Shown here in pieces: positions 45,697 through 54,645 of a stretch of DNA of 64,000 nt. This DNA comes from Trichocoleus desertorum ATA4-8-CV12. Its GTDB lineage: Bacteria; Cyanobacteriota; Cyanobacteriia; FACHB-46. A model generated the notes under the pieces. It searched no databases, was not told where the DNA came from, and saw nothing but the letters and a program-made list of their open reading frames with translations. Made by a program: the position numbers and the translations under genes. The DNA lies in NCBI GenBank assembly GCA_019358975.1, contig JAHHIL010000018.1:33952-97951 (forward strand). Reading direction: 5' to 3'. Each line of letters opens with the position of its first letter. Within the stretch, counting starts at the first letter, position 1.

Positions 45697-46989
45697 ATGA
45701 ACCAGCAGACTCGTTCTGCCCAACCTACGCTCAAAACCTCCCGTCAGCATCCTCGGTGGATGCAAAGTCTGGCTTGCCTGGGTGGGATTGGAATCTTGAG
45801 TGCGGGAACGCTGGGAGCCCAAACTGCTCCAGTGGATTCTGTGGTAGTACCCGCAATTCCTGAGCCTCAATCAGCGGTGGAAGCAACTCCTGTAGAAGTC
45901 GCTCCTATTGATCCTGCGCCTTTGGCAGTCGCTGAGCCAGAGCAATTTGCTCCAGAGGCATCCCCAGAATTTGCTCCAGAGCCATCTATATCAGTTCAAG
46001 AAGAGCCTGCTCCTAATTGGGCGGTCCCTATCCAAGAGGAGTCAATCGCTGCCCCTCCCGTTACCGATTCACCCAATCCAGTCGCAACGGGGTCCGAGCC
46101 ACCTAACTACAACAACGCCTACATCGACCCGACGAACTACAACCTTGGTGCTACAGATGCTTACGAGCAGCCGAGTTCTGTGGTCTTGTCAGAGCGCTCC
46201 ACAGGTTGCCAAGCAGTTCTGTCGGGTGGTCAAGGCTTGTCGGGTGCAGTTTGCGGCACTACCTCAAATCCTACCCCAGCTCAATCCGCTCCTTGGAGAC
46301 CTGGCTCAGTTGAGACCAAGTGGGCTGACACATCGGGCGGCACCTCAGGTAGCACGCAATGGGTTGCAGCCACAAACTCAGCAGCAGTGCAGCTAGGCCC
46401 TATCAACATTAGTGCTAGAGGGATTGGCGTTGGTCAAACAACTGCCTCTGGACGCTCGTTCTACTACCAGACAGCTCGACCCACAGGTCGGTTGGGTAAT
46501 GGCAATCTCAGATTGATCTTCCCACTTTCGCTGCCTGCTCCGATTACTTCCATATTTGGGTGGCGCATCCACCCCATTAGTGGAGATAGCCGTTTCCACT
46601 CTGGAACCGACTTAGGTGCCCCGATGGGAACTCCAGTCTTGGCAGCTTATGCAGGTAAAGTAGCGATCGCAGACTTTCTCGGTGGTTATGGCCTCACAGT
46701 GACCATTGATCACAACAAAGGCACCCAAGAGACGCTATATGCTCACCTTTCCGAAATCTTCGTCAAACCTGGTGAGGTAGTGAAGCAAGGAGCCGTGATT
46801 GGTCGAGTCGGTAGTACAGGTAACTCGACTGGCCCTCACTTGCACTTTGAGTTGCGCCAGCAAACAGCTAATGGTTGGGTGACGCTCGACCCCGGTTCCC
46901 AGCTAGAACTCGCAGCAGCTGACCTTATTAAGTCTCTACAAACTGCTCAGACCGCAGCTAAACCAGCCGTTCCTCAGCCTCAAGGTTAG
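45697..46989 (+). CDS. M23-family peptidase (LytM domain)
   Basis: A murein endopeptidase. I choose ATG 45697, where AAGGGG lies 6 nt upstream, giving 430 residues; an ATG at 45676 would add 7. Residues about 22-42 are a signal/anchor (SLACLGGIGILSAGTLGAQT), followed by a Pro/Glu/Ala-rich spacer of over 100 residues and a C-terminal LytM domain (about 285-410). Zinc ligands are in FHSGTDLGAPMG (HxxxD) and HLHFEL, with YAHLSEI in between. It may have a role in cell division or cell wall remodelling, acting in the periplasm. Confidence 0.94.
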   Translation: MNQQTRSAQPTLKTSRQHPRWMQSLACLGGIGILSAGTLGAQTAPVDSVVVPAIPEPQSAVEATPVEVAPIDPAPLAVAEPEQFAPEASPEFAPEPSISVQEEPAPNWAVPIQEESIAAPPVTDSPNPVATGSEPPNYNNAYIDPTNYNLGATDAYEQPSSVVLSERSTGCQAVLSGGQGLSGAVCGTTSNPTPAQSAPWRPGSVETKWADTSGGTSGSTQWVAATNSAAVQLGPINISARGIGVGQTTASGRSFYYQTARPTGRLGNGNLRLIFPLSLPAPITSIFGWRIHPISGDSRFHSGTDLGAPMGTPVLAAYAGKVAIADFLGGYGLTVTIDHNKGTQETLYAHLSEIFVKPGEVVKQGAVIGRVGSTGNSTGPHLHFELRQQTANGWVTLDPGSQLELAAADLIKSLQTAQTAAKPAVPQPQG

Positions 46990-47023
46990 GTCTGTAGGGC
47001 GATCGCTGAGACCTAACCCCCAG

Positions 47024-47046
47024 CCCCTTCCCTAATAGGGAAGGGG
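47024..47046. repeat. CCCCTTCCCT/AGGGAAGGGG palindrome
   Basis: A perfect 10-bp stem with loop AAT (CCCCTTCCCT-AAT-AGGGAAGGGG), between the convergent M23 and ribE genes. It has no T tract on either strand. A related palindrome (CCCCTCCTT/AAGGAGGGG) lies at 63893-63919 after pgsA; such sequences are commonly dispersed in cyanobacterial spacers. Confidence 0.6.
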
Positions 47047-47081
47047 AGAAATTCAATTTGAAGCAATTTGAAGAATTTACT

Positions 47082-47810
47082 TTATAAGTAGCCGTGTTCT
47101 GCTAAGAAGCTTGGAGTAATCACTTCAGGAGCTGGATGTGCTGCATCAGAGCCATTGAGCAGATCGTTGTAACTAGCTGAGCTTAGAGTGTGCTCTAGGG
47201 CCTGCCCAGAGCCAAAACGCAGAAACTTTTCTACATATTTGCCCAGAATGTCGCCCTCTAAGTTAACCCAGCTATCTGGCTGTAAATAATGCAGATTGGT
47301 TTCAGCATAGGTGTGAGGGATGACAGCAACCTTAAACCAAGTGCCATTGGCGTTGCACTCGGCAACAGTCAAGCTGATGCCATTAATGGCGATACTGCCT
47401 TTTGGCACGATGTAGCGGGCGATCGCAGGATCAGCCACCGTAAAGCTCATTTCCCAAGAATTACCTGTTTCCTCTGCCACTTGAAGACAACCAATCCCAT
47501 CCACATGACCCGTAACAAAGTGGCCTCCCAACTTACTGCCCACCCGCAGCGAGGCTTCCAGATTGACATAGCCCGCTTCTAGCTGTTTTTCTAAGGTGGT
47601 GCGGCGTAGGGTTTCGGGAGAAACAGCTGCCGTAAAGCCTTGTGGCAATATTTCTGTCACAGTGAGACAAACTCCGTCCACCGCAACACTGTCACCCAGC
47701 GCTAGATCCTGCAAAATGAAAGGGTAGGTACCAGAGGTACAGGTAACCTGGAGCTGATCTTCTCCCAGCCGCCTGATGGTTCCGAGTGCTTGCACAAGTC
47801 CTGTAAACAC
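47082..47810 (-). CDS. ribE: Riboflavin synthase alpha subunit
   Basis: Dismutates two 6,7-dimethyl-8-ribityllumazine molecules to riboflavin, for FMN and FAD supply. GTG at 47810 gives 242 residues beginning MFTGLVQALGTIRRL, the canonical RibE start; an upstream TTG (47828) would add 6. Two lumazine-binding repeats are visible (about 1-95, with LGDSVAVDGVCLTV and GGHFVTGHVDG; and about 96-195, with KGSIAINGISLTVAEC). The tail (about 200-242) is longer than in many homologues. No FMN riboswitch is seen in the leader. Confidence 0.95.
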   Translation of the reverse strand: MFTGLVQALGTIRRLGEDQLQVTCTSGTYPFILQDLALGDSVAVDGVCLTVTEILPQGFTAAVSPETLRRTTLEKQLEAGYVNLEASLRVGSKLGGHFVTGHVDGIGCLQVAEETGNSWEMSFTVADPAIARYIVPKGSIAINGISLTVAECNANGTWFKVAVIPHTYAETNLHYLQPDSWVNLEGDILGKYVEKFLRFGSGQALEHTLSSASYNDLLNGSDAAHPAPEVITPSFLAEHGYL

Positions 47811-48216
47811 GGTTTTTAGATCACTCAAAAATGCTTAACTAAACTCTGACAGAAGAAAGCTCTAATGTGGGGTGACTCCGCGCCTAGGTGGTCGAATGCT
47901 TCGCTAGACTTTAGAAATACAGTCTATGAATTCGGGTCAGGGATCAGGGCATACTGGAGGTCAACAAATCAATTAAGCTTAATGACAACCCAGTTGAGCT
48001 GTGATTTTGTACTCCACATTTTATGGTAGAGGTAGCCTGGTTAGATTACTGTAGTTTCATTTATCCTAGTCATTCTTTTGCCTGTCTGAATTGGATTGAT
48101 GAAGCCTGTATAGAGAACCAGGTATATGGAGATAATACGAGCTTGCCTACTGATCCAACCAGTCCCAGTATATTCTCGAATCACGACTCTCTTTGCCAAG
48201 GATTGAGGCCAAACTA
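47811..48216. promoter_or_regulatory. Divergent spacer between ribE and the bifunctional-nuclease gene
   Basis: A 406-bp region that must hold both promoters. It contains a perfect 12-bp palindrome ATTAAGCTTAAT (47972-47983). Small ORFs in either strand have no support. GAGG 8 nt before ATG 48217 serves the next gene. Confidence 0.4.
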
Positions 48217-48717
48217 ATGATTGAGATGAAAGTTGCTGGAATTGCGCTGGATGCAGCAACGCGCCACCCAATCGTACTCTTGAGGGATGCTGCTGAGCGT
48301 CGGGCTTTACCGATTTATATCGGCCAGGATCAGGCAAGAGCGATTATCAACGCCCTCGAAAATCAAGCCCCGCCTCGGCCCCTCACCCATGATTTGATGA
48401 TCAACATCATGGAAGAGTGGGATATGGTTTTGGAGCGTATTATTATTCACTCTCTACAAGACAATACTTTTTACGCGATTTTAACGGTCCGTCAAGGGGA
48501 GGTCAAAAAAGAGATTGACGCTCGTCCTAGCGATGCGATCGCGTTGGCTCTGCGAACTAACTGTTCGATCTGGGTGATGGAAGAAGTCGTTGCTGATGCT
48601 TCAATTCCAGTCGATCGAGATGCTGATGAGGCAGAGCGGCAAGCCTTCCGTAGCTTTGTAGAAAATCTCCGACCAGAAGATTTTACCCAACGGCGTGAGT
48701 TTGGCAACGAATCCTAG
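48217..48717 (+). CDS. Bifunctional nuclease family protein (DUF151)
   Basis: A 166-residue protein starting MIEMKVAGIALDAATRHPIVLLRDAAERRALPIYIG, the standard start of the BFN/DUF151 family. Plant and thermophile members have nuclease (DNase and RNase) activity in vitro; the bacterial role is unsettled. The conserved block KKEIDARPSDAIALALRTNCSIWV is present. After it comes an acidic UVR-like tail. I choose ATG 48217 (GAGG 8 nt upstream) over an upstream start at 48193. The aldo/keto reductase gene begins 16 bp after its stop, so they are probably co-transcribed. Confidence 0.9.
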   Translation: MIEMKVAGIALDAATRHPIVLLRDAAERRALPIYIGQDQARAIINALENQAPPRPLTHDLMINIMEEWDMVLERIIIHSLQDNTFYAILTVRQGEVKKEIDARPSDAIALALRTNCSIWVMEEVVADASIPVDRDADEAERQAFRSFVENLRPEDFTQRREFGNES

Positions 48718-48733
48718 GAGCCTCACTGCAAGC

Positions 48734-49861
48734 ATGCGCTATCGTCGGTTTGGCAAAACGAATCTGTCGCTGTCTGTTTTTTCTTTGGGAACCATGCGTT
48801 ACCTAGCCTCTGAGGCAACGGCAGCCCAAACAGTAAACCGAGCGATCGCCCTAGGCATTAATCATTTAGAGACGGCTAAGGGCTACGGCAAGAGCGAGCA
48901 ATATTTGGGTCAGGCACTCGCCCAGCTAACCGTTCCTCGGTCTCAGCTATATATCACGACTAAAATTTCTCCCACGCCTGATGCTGCCTCAATGGCTCGA
49001 CAGCTTGATCAGTCGCTGGCTGATCTCGGCACCGATTATGTCGATTGCTTGGCAATTCATGGGCTCAACACAGAGGAGCATCTCAGTTGGGTTAAAGCTA
49101 AACAGGGTTGTATGCAGGCTGTGCAGCAAGCTGTCGCCGATGGTAGGGTTCGGCATATTGGTTTTTCTACCCACGGCTCTCTGGAGCTAATTTTGGCAGC
49201 GATCGCCACTGGCTTATTCGAGTTCGTGAGCTTGCACTACTACTATTTTTTTCAGCACAACGCACCAGCAGTGGCAGCCGCAGCCGCAAAAGACATGGGC
49301 GTGTTTATTATCTCGCCTGCGGATAAGGGAGGCCAACTTTACACTCCACCGCAAAAGCTGCAAGAGCTATGTGCGCCACTGTCTCCTTTGCTGTTTAACT
49401 ATCGATTTCTCCTCAGCGACCCCCGCATCACCACGCTGAGTGTGGGAGCGGCCAATGAGACTGAGCTGGATTGGCCCTTGAGTGTTGCTGACGTAGATGG
49501 GCCTCTAGACGTGGCTGAAACAGAAGTTTTACAACGGTTGCAAACACATCAAACAGCAACCTTGAAGTCTGAGCAGTGTAGCCAATGTTATGATTGCTTA
49601 CCCTGCCCAGAAGCAATCCAAATCCCGGAAGTGTTACGGCTACGGAATTTAGCGATCGCCTATGACATGACCAATTTTGGTCAGTACCGCTATCGCATGT
49701 TTGAAAATGCAGGGCATTGGTTTCCAGGAGTCAAAGCAAATCGCTGTACAGACTGTGGTGATTGCTTGCCCAAATGCCCAGAACAACTGAATATTCCAGC
49801 CTTGCTACAAGATGCACATGAACGACTCAATGGCCCGTCTGGTCGTCGGCTCTGGGGCTAA
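48734..49861 (+). CDS. Aldo/keto reductase with C-terminal 4Fe-4S motifs
   Basis: A 375-residue oxidoreductase beginning MRYRRFGKTNLSLSVFSLG, the common start of this subgroup; a GTG at 48695 would overlap the upstream gene. The TIM-barrel part (about 1-265) has NHLETAKGYGKSEQYLG (catalytic-like region), TTKISP and the conserved IHGLNT. The C-terminal part has CSQCYDCLPCPEAI and CTDCGDCLPKCPEQL, two cysteine clusters of the bacterial ferredoxin type, so it may bind one or two 4Fe-4S centres and couple the barrel to ferredoxin. Substrate unknown. Confidence 0.92.
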   Translation: MRYRRFGKTNLSLSVFSLGTMRYLASEATAAQTVNRAIALGINHLETAKGYGKSEQYLGQALAQLTVPRSQLYITTKISPTPDAASMARQLDQSLADLGTDYVDCLAIHGLNTEEHLSWVKAKQGCMQAVQQAVADGRVRHIGFSTHGSLELILAAIATGLFEFVSLHYYYFFQHNAPAVAAAAAKDMGVFIISPADKGGQLYTPPQKLQELCAPLSPLLFNYRFLLSDPRITTLSVGAANETELDWPLSVADVDGPLDVAETEVLQRLQTHQTATLKSEQCSQCYDCLPCPEAIQIPEVLRLRNLAIAYDMTNFGQYRYRMFENAGHWFPGVKANRCTDCGDCLPKCPEQLNIPALLQDAHERLNGPSGRRLWG

Positions 49862-49925
49862 GCAAATAATGGCAGCTCTTTTAGACCAGTGGGATCCTAA
49901 CTCTATACGAGTTCGTCATTATTGG

Positions 49926-50615
49926 ATGAAGCGCTTGGTTTGGGGGAGAGCTGTGCAAGTTCAGAAGCAGCGAGGTGCAGAATTAGCATCCGGTATGACG
50001 AGAATGGGGCGAGCGCTCAGACTGCTAGGAGTTGGGGGAGCGATCGCGCTGGGATTGAGTCAGCCGTTACAGGCTCAACCTCAGGCTCAATCCATAGCTC
50101 AGACCGCCCAAGCTTCCCTAACACCTGTTACAGAACCTCTAGATCTGGAGCTGGTTGAGCAAGAGCAAGAAGACCTAGCGACACTGACCCCAGGAGCCTG
50201 TACGGTGAATGGTGTCATTACCTCAAAGACTATTTGCCAAAACAGCATTACCATTCCTAGCTTGTGGTGGCTCGAAGAGCAGTATAGACAGCTAAATGGC
50301 AAGCTCGTCAACACTTGGTTAGCCTACCCTAATGCGATCGGCACCTCACGTCGAGTTGATTTGGTCGTGAATCAACAAGTGTGGAGCTTACTAGATTATC
50401 TAGAGCGCTATAAATTTATTGATTGGTTTGGGACGACAGCTCGCGATTATGGCTTCAGCACCAGGGTATTTAACAGCCAGGGGCGCATGTTAGCCGCCTA
50501 CACCTGTGCTGCCCAGCCCACCAGTTCCACAGCTGGTAGCCCGCCTAAGTGTAGTCTCTTGGTAAACACGTTAGGACGGAGTGGTTTGGGTAGACCCGTA
50601 CAATCAGCCCCGTGA
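49926..50615 (+). CDS. Unknown exported protein
   Basis: Not recognised. The start is uncertain: the ORF opens at 49812, overlapping the reductase gene, with ATGs at 49869, 49926 and 49995 and no strong ribosome binding site. All options leave a signal peptide (MGRALRLLGVGGAIALGLSQPLQAQ), so the mature protein begins near QPQAQSIAQ. The mature part of about 165 residues has a Gln/Leu/Glu-rich start and a domain with LWWLEEQYRQLNGKLVNTWLAY, four Cys (possible disulfides) and an aromatic-rich middle. It overlaps the convergent solute-binding gene by 12 bp. Confidence 0.75.
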   Translation: MKRLVWGRAVQVQKQRGAELASGMTRMGRALRLLGVGGAIALGLSQPLQAQPQAQSIAQTAQASLTPVTEPLDLELVEQEQEDLATLTPGACTVNGVITSKTICQNSITIPSLWWLEEQYRQLNGKLVNTWLAYPNAIGTSRRVDLVVNQQVWSLLDYLERYKFIDWFGTTARDYGFSTRVFNSQGRMLAAYTCAAQPTSSTAGSPPKCSLLVNTLGRSGLGRPVQSAP

Positions 50616-51809
50616 TGCGGTTGGCCGCACTGCTAACCATAAAGATTGATATTGTTCGATCGCCTGTTGGGAGAGGGGATAAAGAAATTCACTCTCCTTA
50701 ATCACTGAAGGGTCAGGTAGCAGCAGTGGCTCTTGCGTTAAGGCCTTTGGTAAAGTAGCGCGATCGAGACCCACTACGGTTGGTGAACTGGCTTCACTGA
50801 GAATCGAGAGCTGAATTGCCGTTCGGGGCTGCAAACAAAAATCTAGCCACTGATCTAATAAACTGGCTTGTCCAGAGCTGCGATCTGCACTCAAGTTAGC
50901 CACAGCAGGACGAACCCAAACATCTGCCCAGAGCCTAGTGCCTGAGCGCGGCACCACAGCAGCAATCGGACGATTATTATTTATTAAGGGAATAATGTCA
51001 GTAGACCAACCGACTGCGACCCAAGTATCTCCCAGAATCAAGGGCTGCAAATAGTTCGTAGAGCTGTAAAGCTTGACTTGTTGGGGTAGCGCTTGTAGCT
51101 CTGACTTGAGGGTAGGCACCTCAGCAAGATTGGCGGTATTGTAGGAGCGACCTAACTTTTTCAGCGTCAGGCCAATCACTTCCCTCGGCTGGTCGAGTAG
51201 AGAAATGCGATCGCGCAATTCAGGTCGCCATAGATCACTCCAATCGGTGGGTGGAGCCCAACCTTGCTCAGCAAATTTATCAGTGCGGTAAGCAATCACC
51301 GTGGTCCCCCAGCGGTAGGGCATACCCCAGACTTGCCCTTGAGGACTGGCTTGCCCCTGGCGATCGCGAGTGACTAGCGTTTGCCAAGCCTCAGGTACCT
51401 GGGGCCAAGCCGCAACTCGTTGAGGATCAAGGGGTTGGATCAAGTTTTGTTGAATCGCCTGCGCCAACCAGTAATCCCCCATCGTCACTAGATCAGGCAC
51501 ACCCGTTCTACCACGTCGGTCTTGACGAGCCTGGAACGGCAAGAGCGGGTTGGCATCAGGCTGGGTCTGATCTGCCTGACGCTTCCAGTTTTGCAGTAAC
51601 TCAAACAACTGACCCAACTGGGGTTCTGGGGCAAAATCAAGCTGAGCAGGTTGCTGCAAGCTCCGACGAAACTTACTCAAAATCTGCGGTGGGATTGAGT
51701 TTTTCAGCAGCCGAACTTTGAGAGTTTCACGGTTCGACCCATTACACCCTGCGAGTACTTGACTCAGCCCTAAAATGCCAACTCCTTGCAGAAAAGACCG
51801 TCGATCCAT
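50604..51809 (-). CDS. ABC-transporter substrate-binding lipoprotein (PotD-like)
   Basis: A 401-residue periplasmic binding protein of the PotD/extracellular solute-binding type. From ATG 51809 it begins MDRRSFLQGVGILGLSQVLAGC: a twin-arginine-like signal followed by a lipobox (LAGC), so probably a Tat-exported lipoprotein. The binding-protein fold is suggested by VWGMPYRWGTTVIAYRTDKF, WSDLWRPELRDRISLLDQPREVIGL and DTWVAVGWSTDI. Polyamine or a similar ligand is a guess. No permease or ATPase gene is adjacent. It begins 16 bp after the bilin lyase gene on the same strand. Confidence 0.88.
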   Translation of the reverse strand: MDRRSFLQGVGILGLSQVLAGCNGSNRETLKVRLLKNSIPPQILSKFRRSLQQPAQLDFAPEPQLGQLFELLQNWKRQADQTQPDANPLLPFQARQDRRGRTGVPDLVTMGDYWLAQAIQQNLIQPLDPQRVAAWPQVPEAWQTLVTRDRQGQASPQGQVWGMPYRWGTTVIAYRTDKFAEQGWAPPTDWSDLWRPELRDRISLLDQPREVIGLTLKKLGRSYNTANLAEVPTLKSELQALPQQVKLYSSTNYLQPLILGDTWVAVGWSTDIIPLINNNRPIAAVVPRSGTRLWADVWVRPAVANLSADRSSGQASLLDQWLDFCLQPRTAIQLSILSEASSPTVVGLDRATLPKALTQEPLLLPDPSVIKESEFLYPLSQQAIEQYQSLWLAVRPTASRG

Positions 51810-51825
51810 TGAACTCTTGTGACTC

Positions 51826-52485
51826 CTACGCCAACTGTTTGTGCTCCACCCCAAAGCCAATTAAATCAATCGCACTAGGGGTTTCGTGGGGTTGAGGCCG
51901 CTGATACGTCACGATTGTACGCAGACGGACGTCCGGTGCAACTAAACGCATTTGATCAACCGCTACAGAACGATTGTAGAACGTTGTCATTTCTAGCGTT
52001 TGGCGGGTGGGCTGATAGGTAAAGCGACCTGCGATCGCCCCTGATTCTGAGTAGCCCTCATTCCTGAGATAAAATCCCTGAATCACTTCTCCAGCAGGTT
52101 CGCTAGGAACTTCAGCAGCGAGCGGTAAACGCGGTGTCATGCTCACAGTGTCAGGAGATACAACCAAGCTGTCAGACACAAACAAGGCTTGTAGGCTCAT
52201 AGATACCGTTTCCCCCGTTTCAGAACGAGTGTTAAAAGCGATCGCAAATCCTGGCAAACTGGCCTGGTCTGAAATTAGGTCTGAAAAATCGGCTGTTGTA
52301 TTTCTTAACTGCAAGCTCGCGGAATCAGAGAGAGCCAAAATTTGCTTTTTATCCCCCGGATTCAAAGGTTGAACTTGGTATTCCGTGTAAGAACGCTCAA
52401 TTCTCCCCTCAGTAACGAAATGGTAAGTTCTCTCAGTTTTCCACACCCCAGCACAGGCCACAAAAAAATCTTTAAAGCTCAGCAT
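51826..52485 (-). CDS. CpcS/CpeS-type phycobiliprotein lyase
   Basis: A 219-residue lipocalin-like lyase that attaches bilins (usually phycocyanobilin at Cys82-type sites of beta subunits). Family features: MLSFKDFFVACAGVWKTERTYH at the N-terminus, ERSYTEYQVQPL, GFAIAFNTRSETGETVSMSL, and near the end EMTTFYNRSVAVDQMRLVAPDVRLRTIVTYQRPQ. It is longer than typical CpcS, with an extra stretch (about 100-145) before GFYLRNEGY. It may be a less common subgroup such as CpeU. Substrate protein unknown. It shares a probable operon with a solute-binding lipoprotein. Confidence 0.85.
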   Translation of the reverse strand: MLSFKDFFVACAGVWKTERTYHFVTEGRIERSYTEYQVQPLNPGDKKQILALSDSASLQLRNTTADFSDLISDQASLPGFAIAFNTRSETGETVSMSLQALFVSDSLVVSPDTVSMTPRLPLAAEVPSEPAGEVIQGFYLRNEGYSESGAIAGRFTYQPTRQTLEMTTFYNRSVAVDQMRLVAPDVRLRTIVTYQRPQPHETPSAIDLIGFGVEHKQLA

Positions 52486-53028
52486 TTCCCTTCACAATTA
52501 TGATTGAGTTTCTCCGAATGATGATTAAGAGAATTCAGCCGCTAGTCTCAACGAGAATGACTAGTGCAAAACTCTAATCCATTGTTTGCAATGACTCAGT
52601 TCCAATAGACAGCAGCACAAGTATATATTTTGAGCAGGCTAAGGGTGGACTGGGTAACTGAGGAACGAGCTATTGCTGCTAAGGCCAGCTTTCAAGGCTA
52701 GCAATACTGTAACCATACTAAAACTGGCTGCTAAATACTCAACATTGCTGTAGTTCACAGGGTACAAAAGTCAACTTAAAAGCAGAAAAATAGCTGAAAT
52801 CAAGCTAAGAATCATTCAAAACCCAAGCTCTGTTATAAACGGAATTTTGTGTTGAGTTTGATTAATTTTACTGAGAAACATAGTTTTTATTATTTACTCA
52901 AATCTTATTGAAGAAGTACCCAATGTCATTTTGTCGAAACGTTAAATTATTCAGCAATAATGGTCATGTCAATGAATCCTTTTCTAGGATAAAGAAAATT
53001 CATTAGGCTAACTAGGGAATCTCATCTC
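52486..53028. other. AT-rich intergenic region (543 bp)
   Basis: A divergent spacer with no coding potential. It is distinctly AT-rich from 52740 onwards. A long-armed inverted repeat AATGAAT/ATTCATT (near 52971-53004) sits 25 bp before the start of the next gene and could fold in its leader. ATTATT-CAGC-AATAAT occurs at about 52945-52960. No canonical NtcA site was found. Confidence 0.4.
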
Positions 53029-53406
53029 ATGGACCCAGTACAAGAACAAGTCATTGCCTTAAATACAAAAGTCGATGGCCTGCAAGAGCAAATCATTGAG
53101 CATTTCAATCATCGACTTTCAGAAGCTGTAGCTGAAATGAAGCTCTTGGTGATGCAGAATCCTCCATCAACGCATCCTGAGATTCAGGGCAGACGTTATC
53201 CCTACTCAACTCATAGCAGTCGTGAGATGGGAATGGATCACAAGGATGTATTGACAGATACGAGCTATCCCAGCATGGACGACCAAAGCAGCGAACGTGA
53301 GCTAGCTCCTGAAATTCAAATTCGTCGTCTGACTGTTCAATTGACAGCTGCCTATAATCGGATCGCGGCTTTAGAAGAACAACTACTATCTCAGAGAGTC
53401 CATTAG
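53029..53406 (+). CDS. Unknown small coiled-coil protein
   Basis: A 125-residue acidic protein of unknown role. The first 45 residues (VQEQVIALNTKVDGLQEQIIEHFNHRLSEAVAEMKLLVM) and the last 35 (EIQIRRLTVQLTAAYNRIAALEEQLLSQ) have heptad patterns and are predicted coiled coils, joined by a Ser/Tyr/Met-rich linker. There is no signal or membrane helix. The single start ATG and complete frame support it as real; possibly an adapter or cytoskeleton-like element. Confidence 0.75.
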   Translation: MDPVQEQVIALNTKVDGLQEQIIEHFNHRLSEAVAEMKLLVMQNPPSTHPEIQGRRYPYSTHSSREMGMDHKDVLTDTSYPSMDDQSSERELAPEIQIRRLTVQLTAAYNRIAALEEQLLSQRVH

Positions 53407-53499
53407 CAAGCAGGCTCAGAGCCTAAGTACAGCCCTAGTGAAGACACAACGAAGCCAATCAACTGTGGCTTTAGGTTGTGGCTTTGGGTCATTGTGGTT

Positions 53500-54645
53500 T
53501 CAGGAATGCTTAAGAAGCAAATCTTGCCTACAATCAGCTTGACAGTGGCGTTCTGCTAATCTCTCGATCGCTTGCAACAACTGCCCCTGATCCCAGCCTT
53601 GATAAAGAGAAGCTGCGATCGCACATCCCCCTGCACCGACGCCTTCTTTCACATATCCTTGCTCATAGGCTTGCAACTGAGGGTAGCGAGCAGCTGTAAA
53701 TTGGAGCTGTGTGGCTAAGAGAGGAACCGTTCCAATCAGTGTTGCTAAACCAACCGTGTCGCCTGTAGCATCTTCCGCAACCCAACGAGTGGTGCCAACT
53801 ACAATCTGCTCCGGTTGCCATGACAAGGCATAAGTAGTGGCGATCGCTCGTAACAAAGCATAAACCGCTAGCATTTGCGTGCCTCCAGCCAGCATGACAC
53901 CACAACTCTGACTGGCTGCGATTGCCATGCCTGCCACTACAATTTGCATCGGATCGCCCACTGCCGCTACCAACTGAAGCGGATCAACCCTTGAGGCAAT
54001 GAGACCTGCTTGCTGCAACCCTGCCTGAACAATGGCCCACTTTTGAGTATGGTTGCAGGTGGGATGACTGCTATTAACCTTGCCAGCCGCAGCCATACCT
54101 AGACCTGTCAAGATTGCTAAAGCCGTCGTAGTACCACCAACCACACATTCTCCCAAAATTAAATAACCCTGAGGAACTTGGGCAGCGAGCTGCTGTCCCC
54201 AAGCCAAGCCTTGCTCCAAAAGATGTTGAACGATTGGTAGCTTCAAAGCTTGCCCTTGGCTCAAGCAAGCCGCAGCAGTGCCACCCAAATCAATGCAAGG
54301 AACCGTTGGTGACACGGGTAACCCCGCGTTAAATAAGTACAGAGGAATCGCTTGGGCCTCGACTACAGCTCGTGAAATCAGAACTGGAGACGCGCCAGCG
54401 TGGAGAGGCGGTAGAGAATGCTGAGGATGCGCTTGAGGGCCATGATAGAGAAATTCAGCATCGGCGATCGCTGTGTAAAGTCGGTCTTGCGGAGTCGCAC
54501 CAGCAGCAGAAATGCCTGGAATTAAACCCGTGGCTGTAAACCCTAACACACAGGCAAATACAGGAGAGCGGTGTTGATAGCGTTGGAGCCATTGCTGTCC
54601 CCATTGCGCTTGCGTATACACCCGAATCATGGCGGATGAGGTCAT
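53500..54645 (-). CDS. TIGR00303-family CobT-like protein
   Basis: A 381-residue homologue of nicotinate-nucleotide-dimethylbenzimidazole phosphoribosyltransferase, of the TIGR00303 subgroup found in cyanobacteria and archaea. Typical segments are PPLHAGASPVLISRAVV, the Gly-rich ILGECVVGGTTTALAILTGLG, and GGTQMLAVYALLRAIA. CobT activates the lower axial base of cobamides; the subgroup's exact reaction is uncertain, and cyanobacteria make pseudocobalamin. Its ATG overlaps the stop of the DUF2232 gene by one base (TAATG), so the two are translationally coupled. No cobalamin riboswitch was found. Confidence 0.9.
   Translation of the reverse strand: MTSSAMIRVYTQAQWGQQWLQRYQHRSPVFACVLGFTATGLIPGISAAGATPQDRLYTAIADAEFLYHGPQAHPQHSLPPLHAGASPVLISRAVVEAQAIPLYLFNAGLPVSPTVPCIDLGGTAAACLSQGQALKLPIVQHLLEQGLAWGQQLAAQVPQGYLILGECVVGGTTTALAILTGLGMAAAGKVNSSHPTCNHTQKWAIVQAGLQQAGLIASRVDPLQLVAAVGDPMQIVVAGMAIAASQSCGVMLAGGTQMLAVYALLRAIATTYALSWQPEQIVVGTTRWVAEDATGDTVGLATLIGTVPLLATQLQFTAARYPQLQAYEQGYVKEGVGAGGCAIAASLYQGWDQGQLLQAIERLAERHCQADCRQDLLLKHS

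Noticed and set aside
47024..47046. Terminator between the M23 gene and ribE
   Set aside because: A strong stem but no T tract on either strand; listed as a repeat instead.
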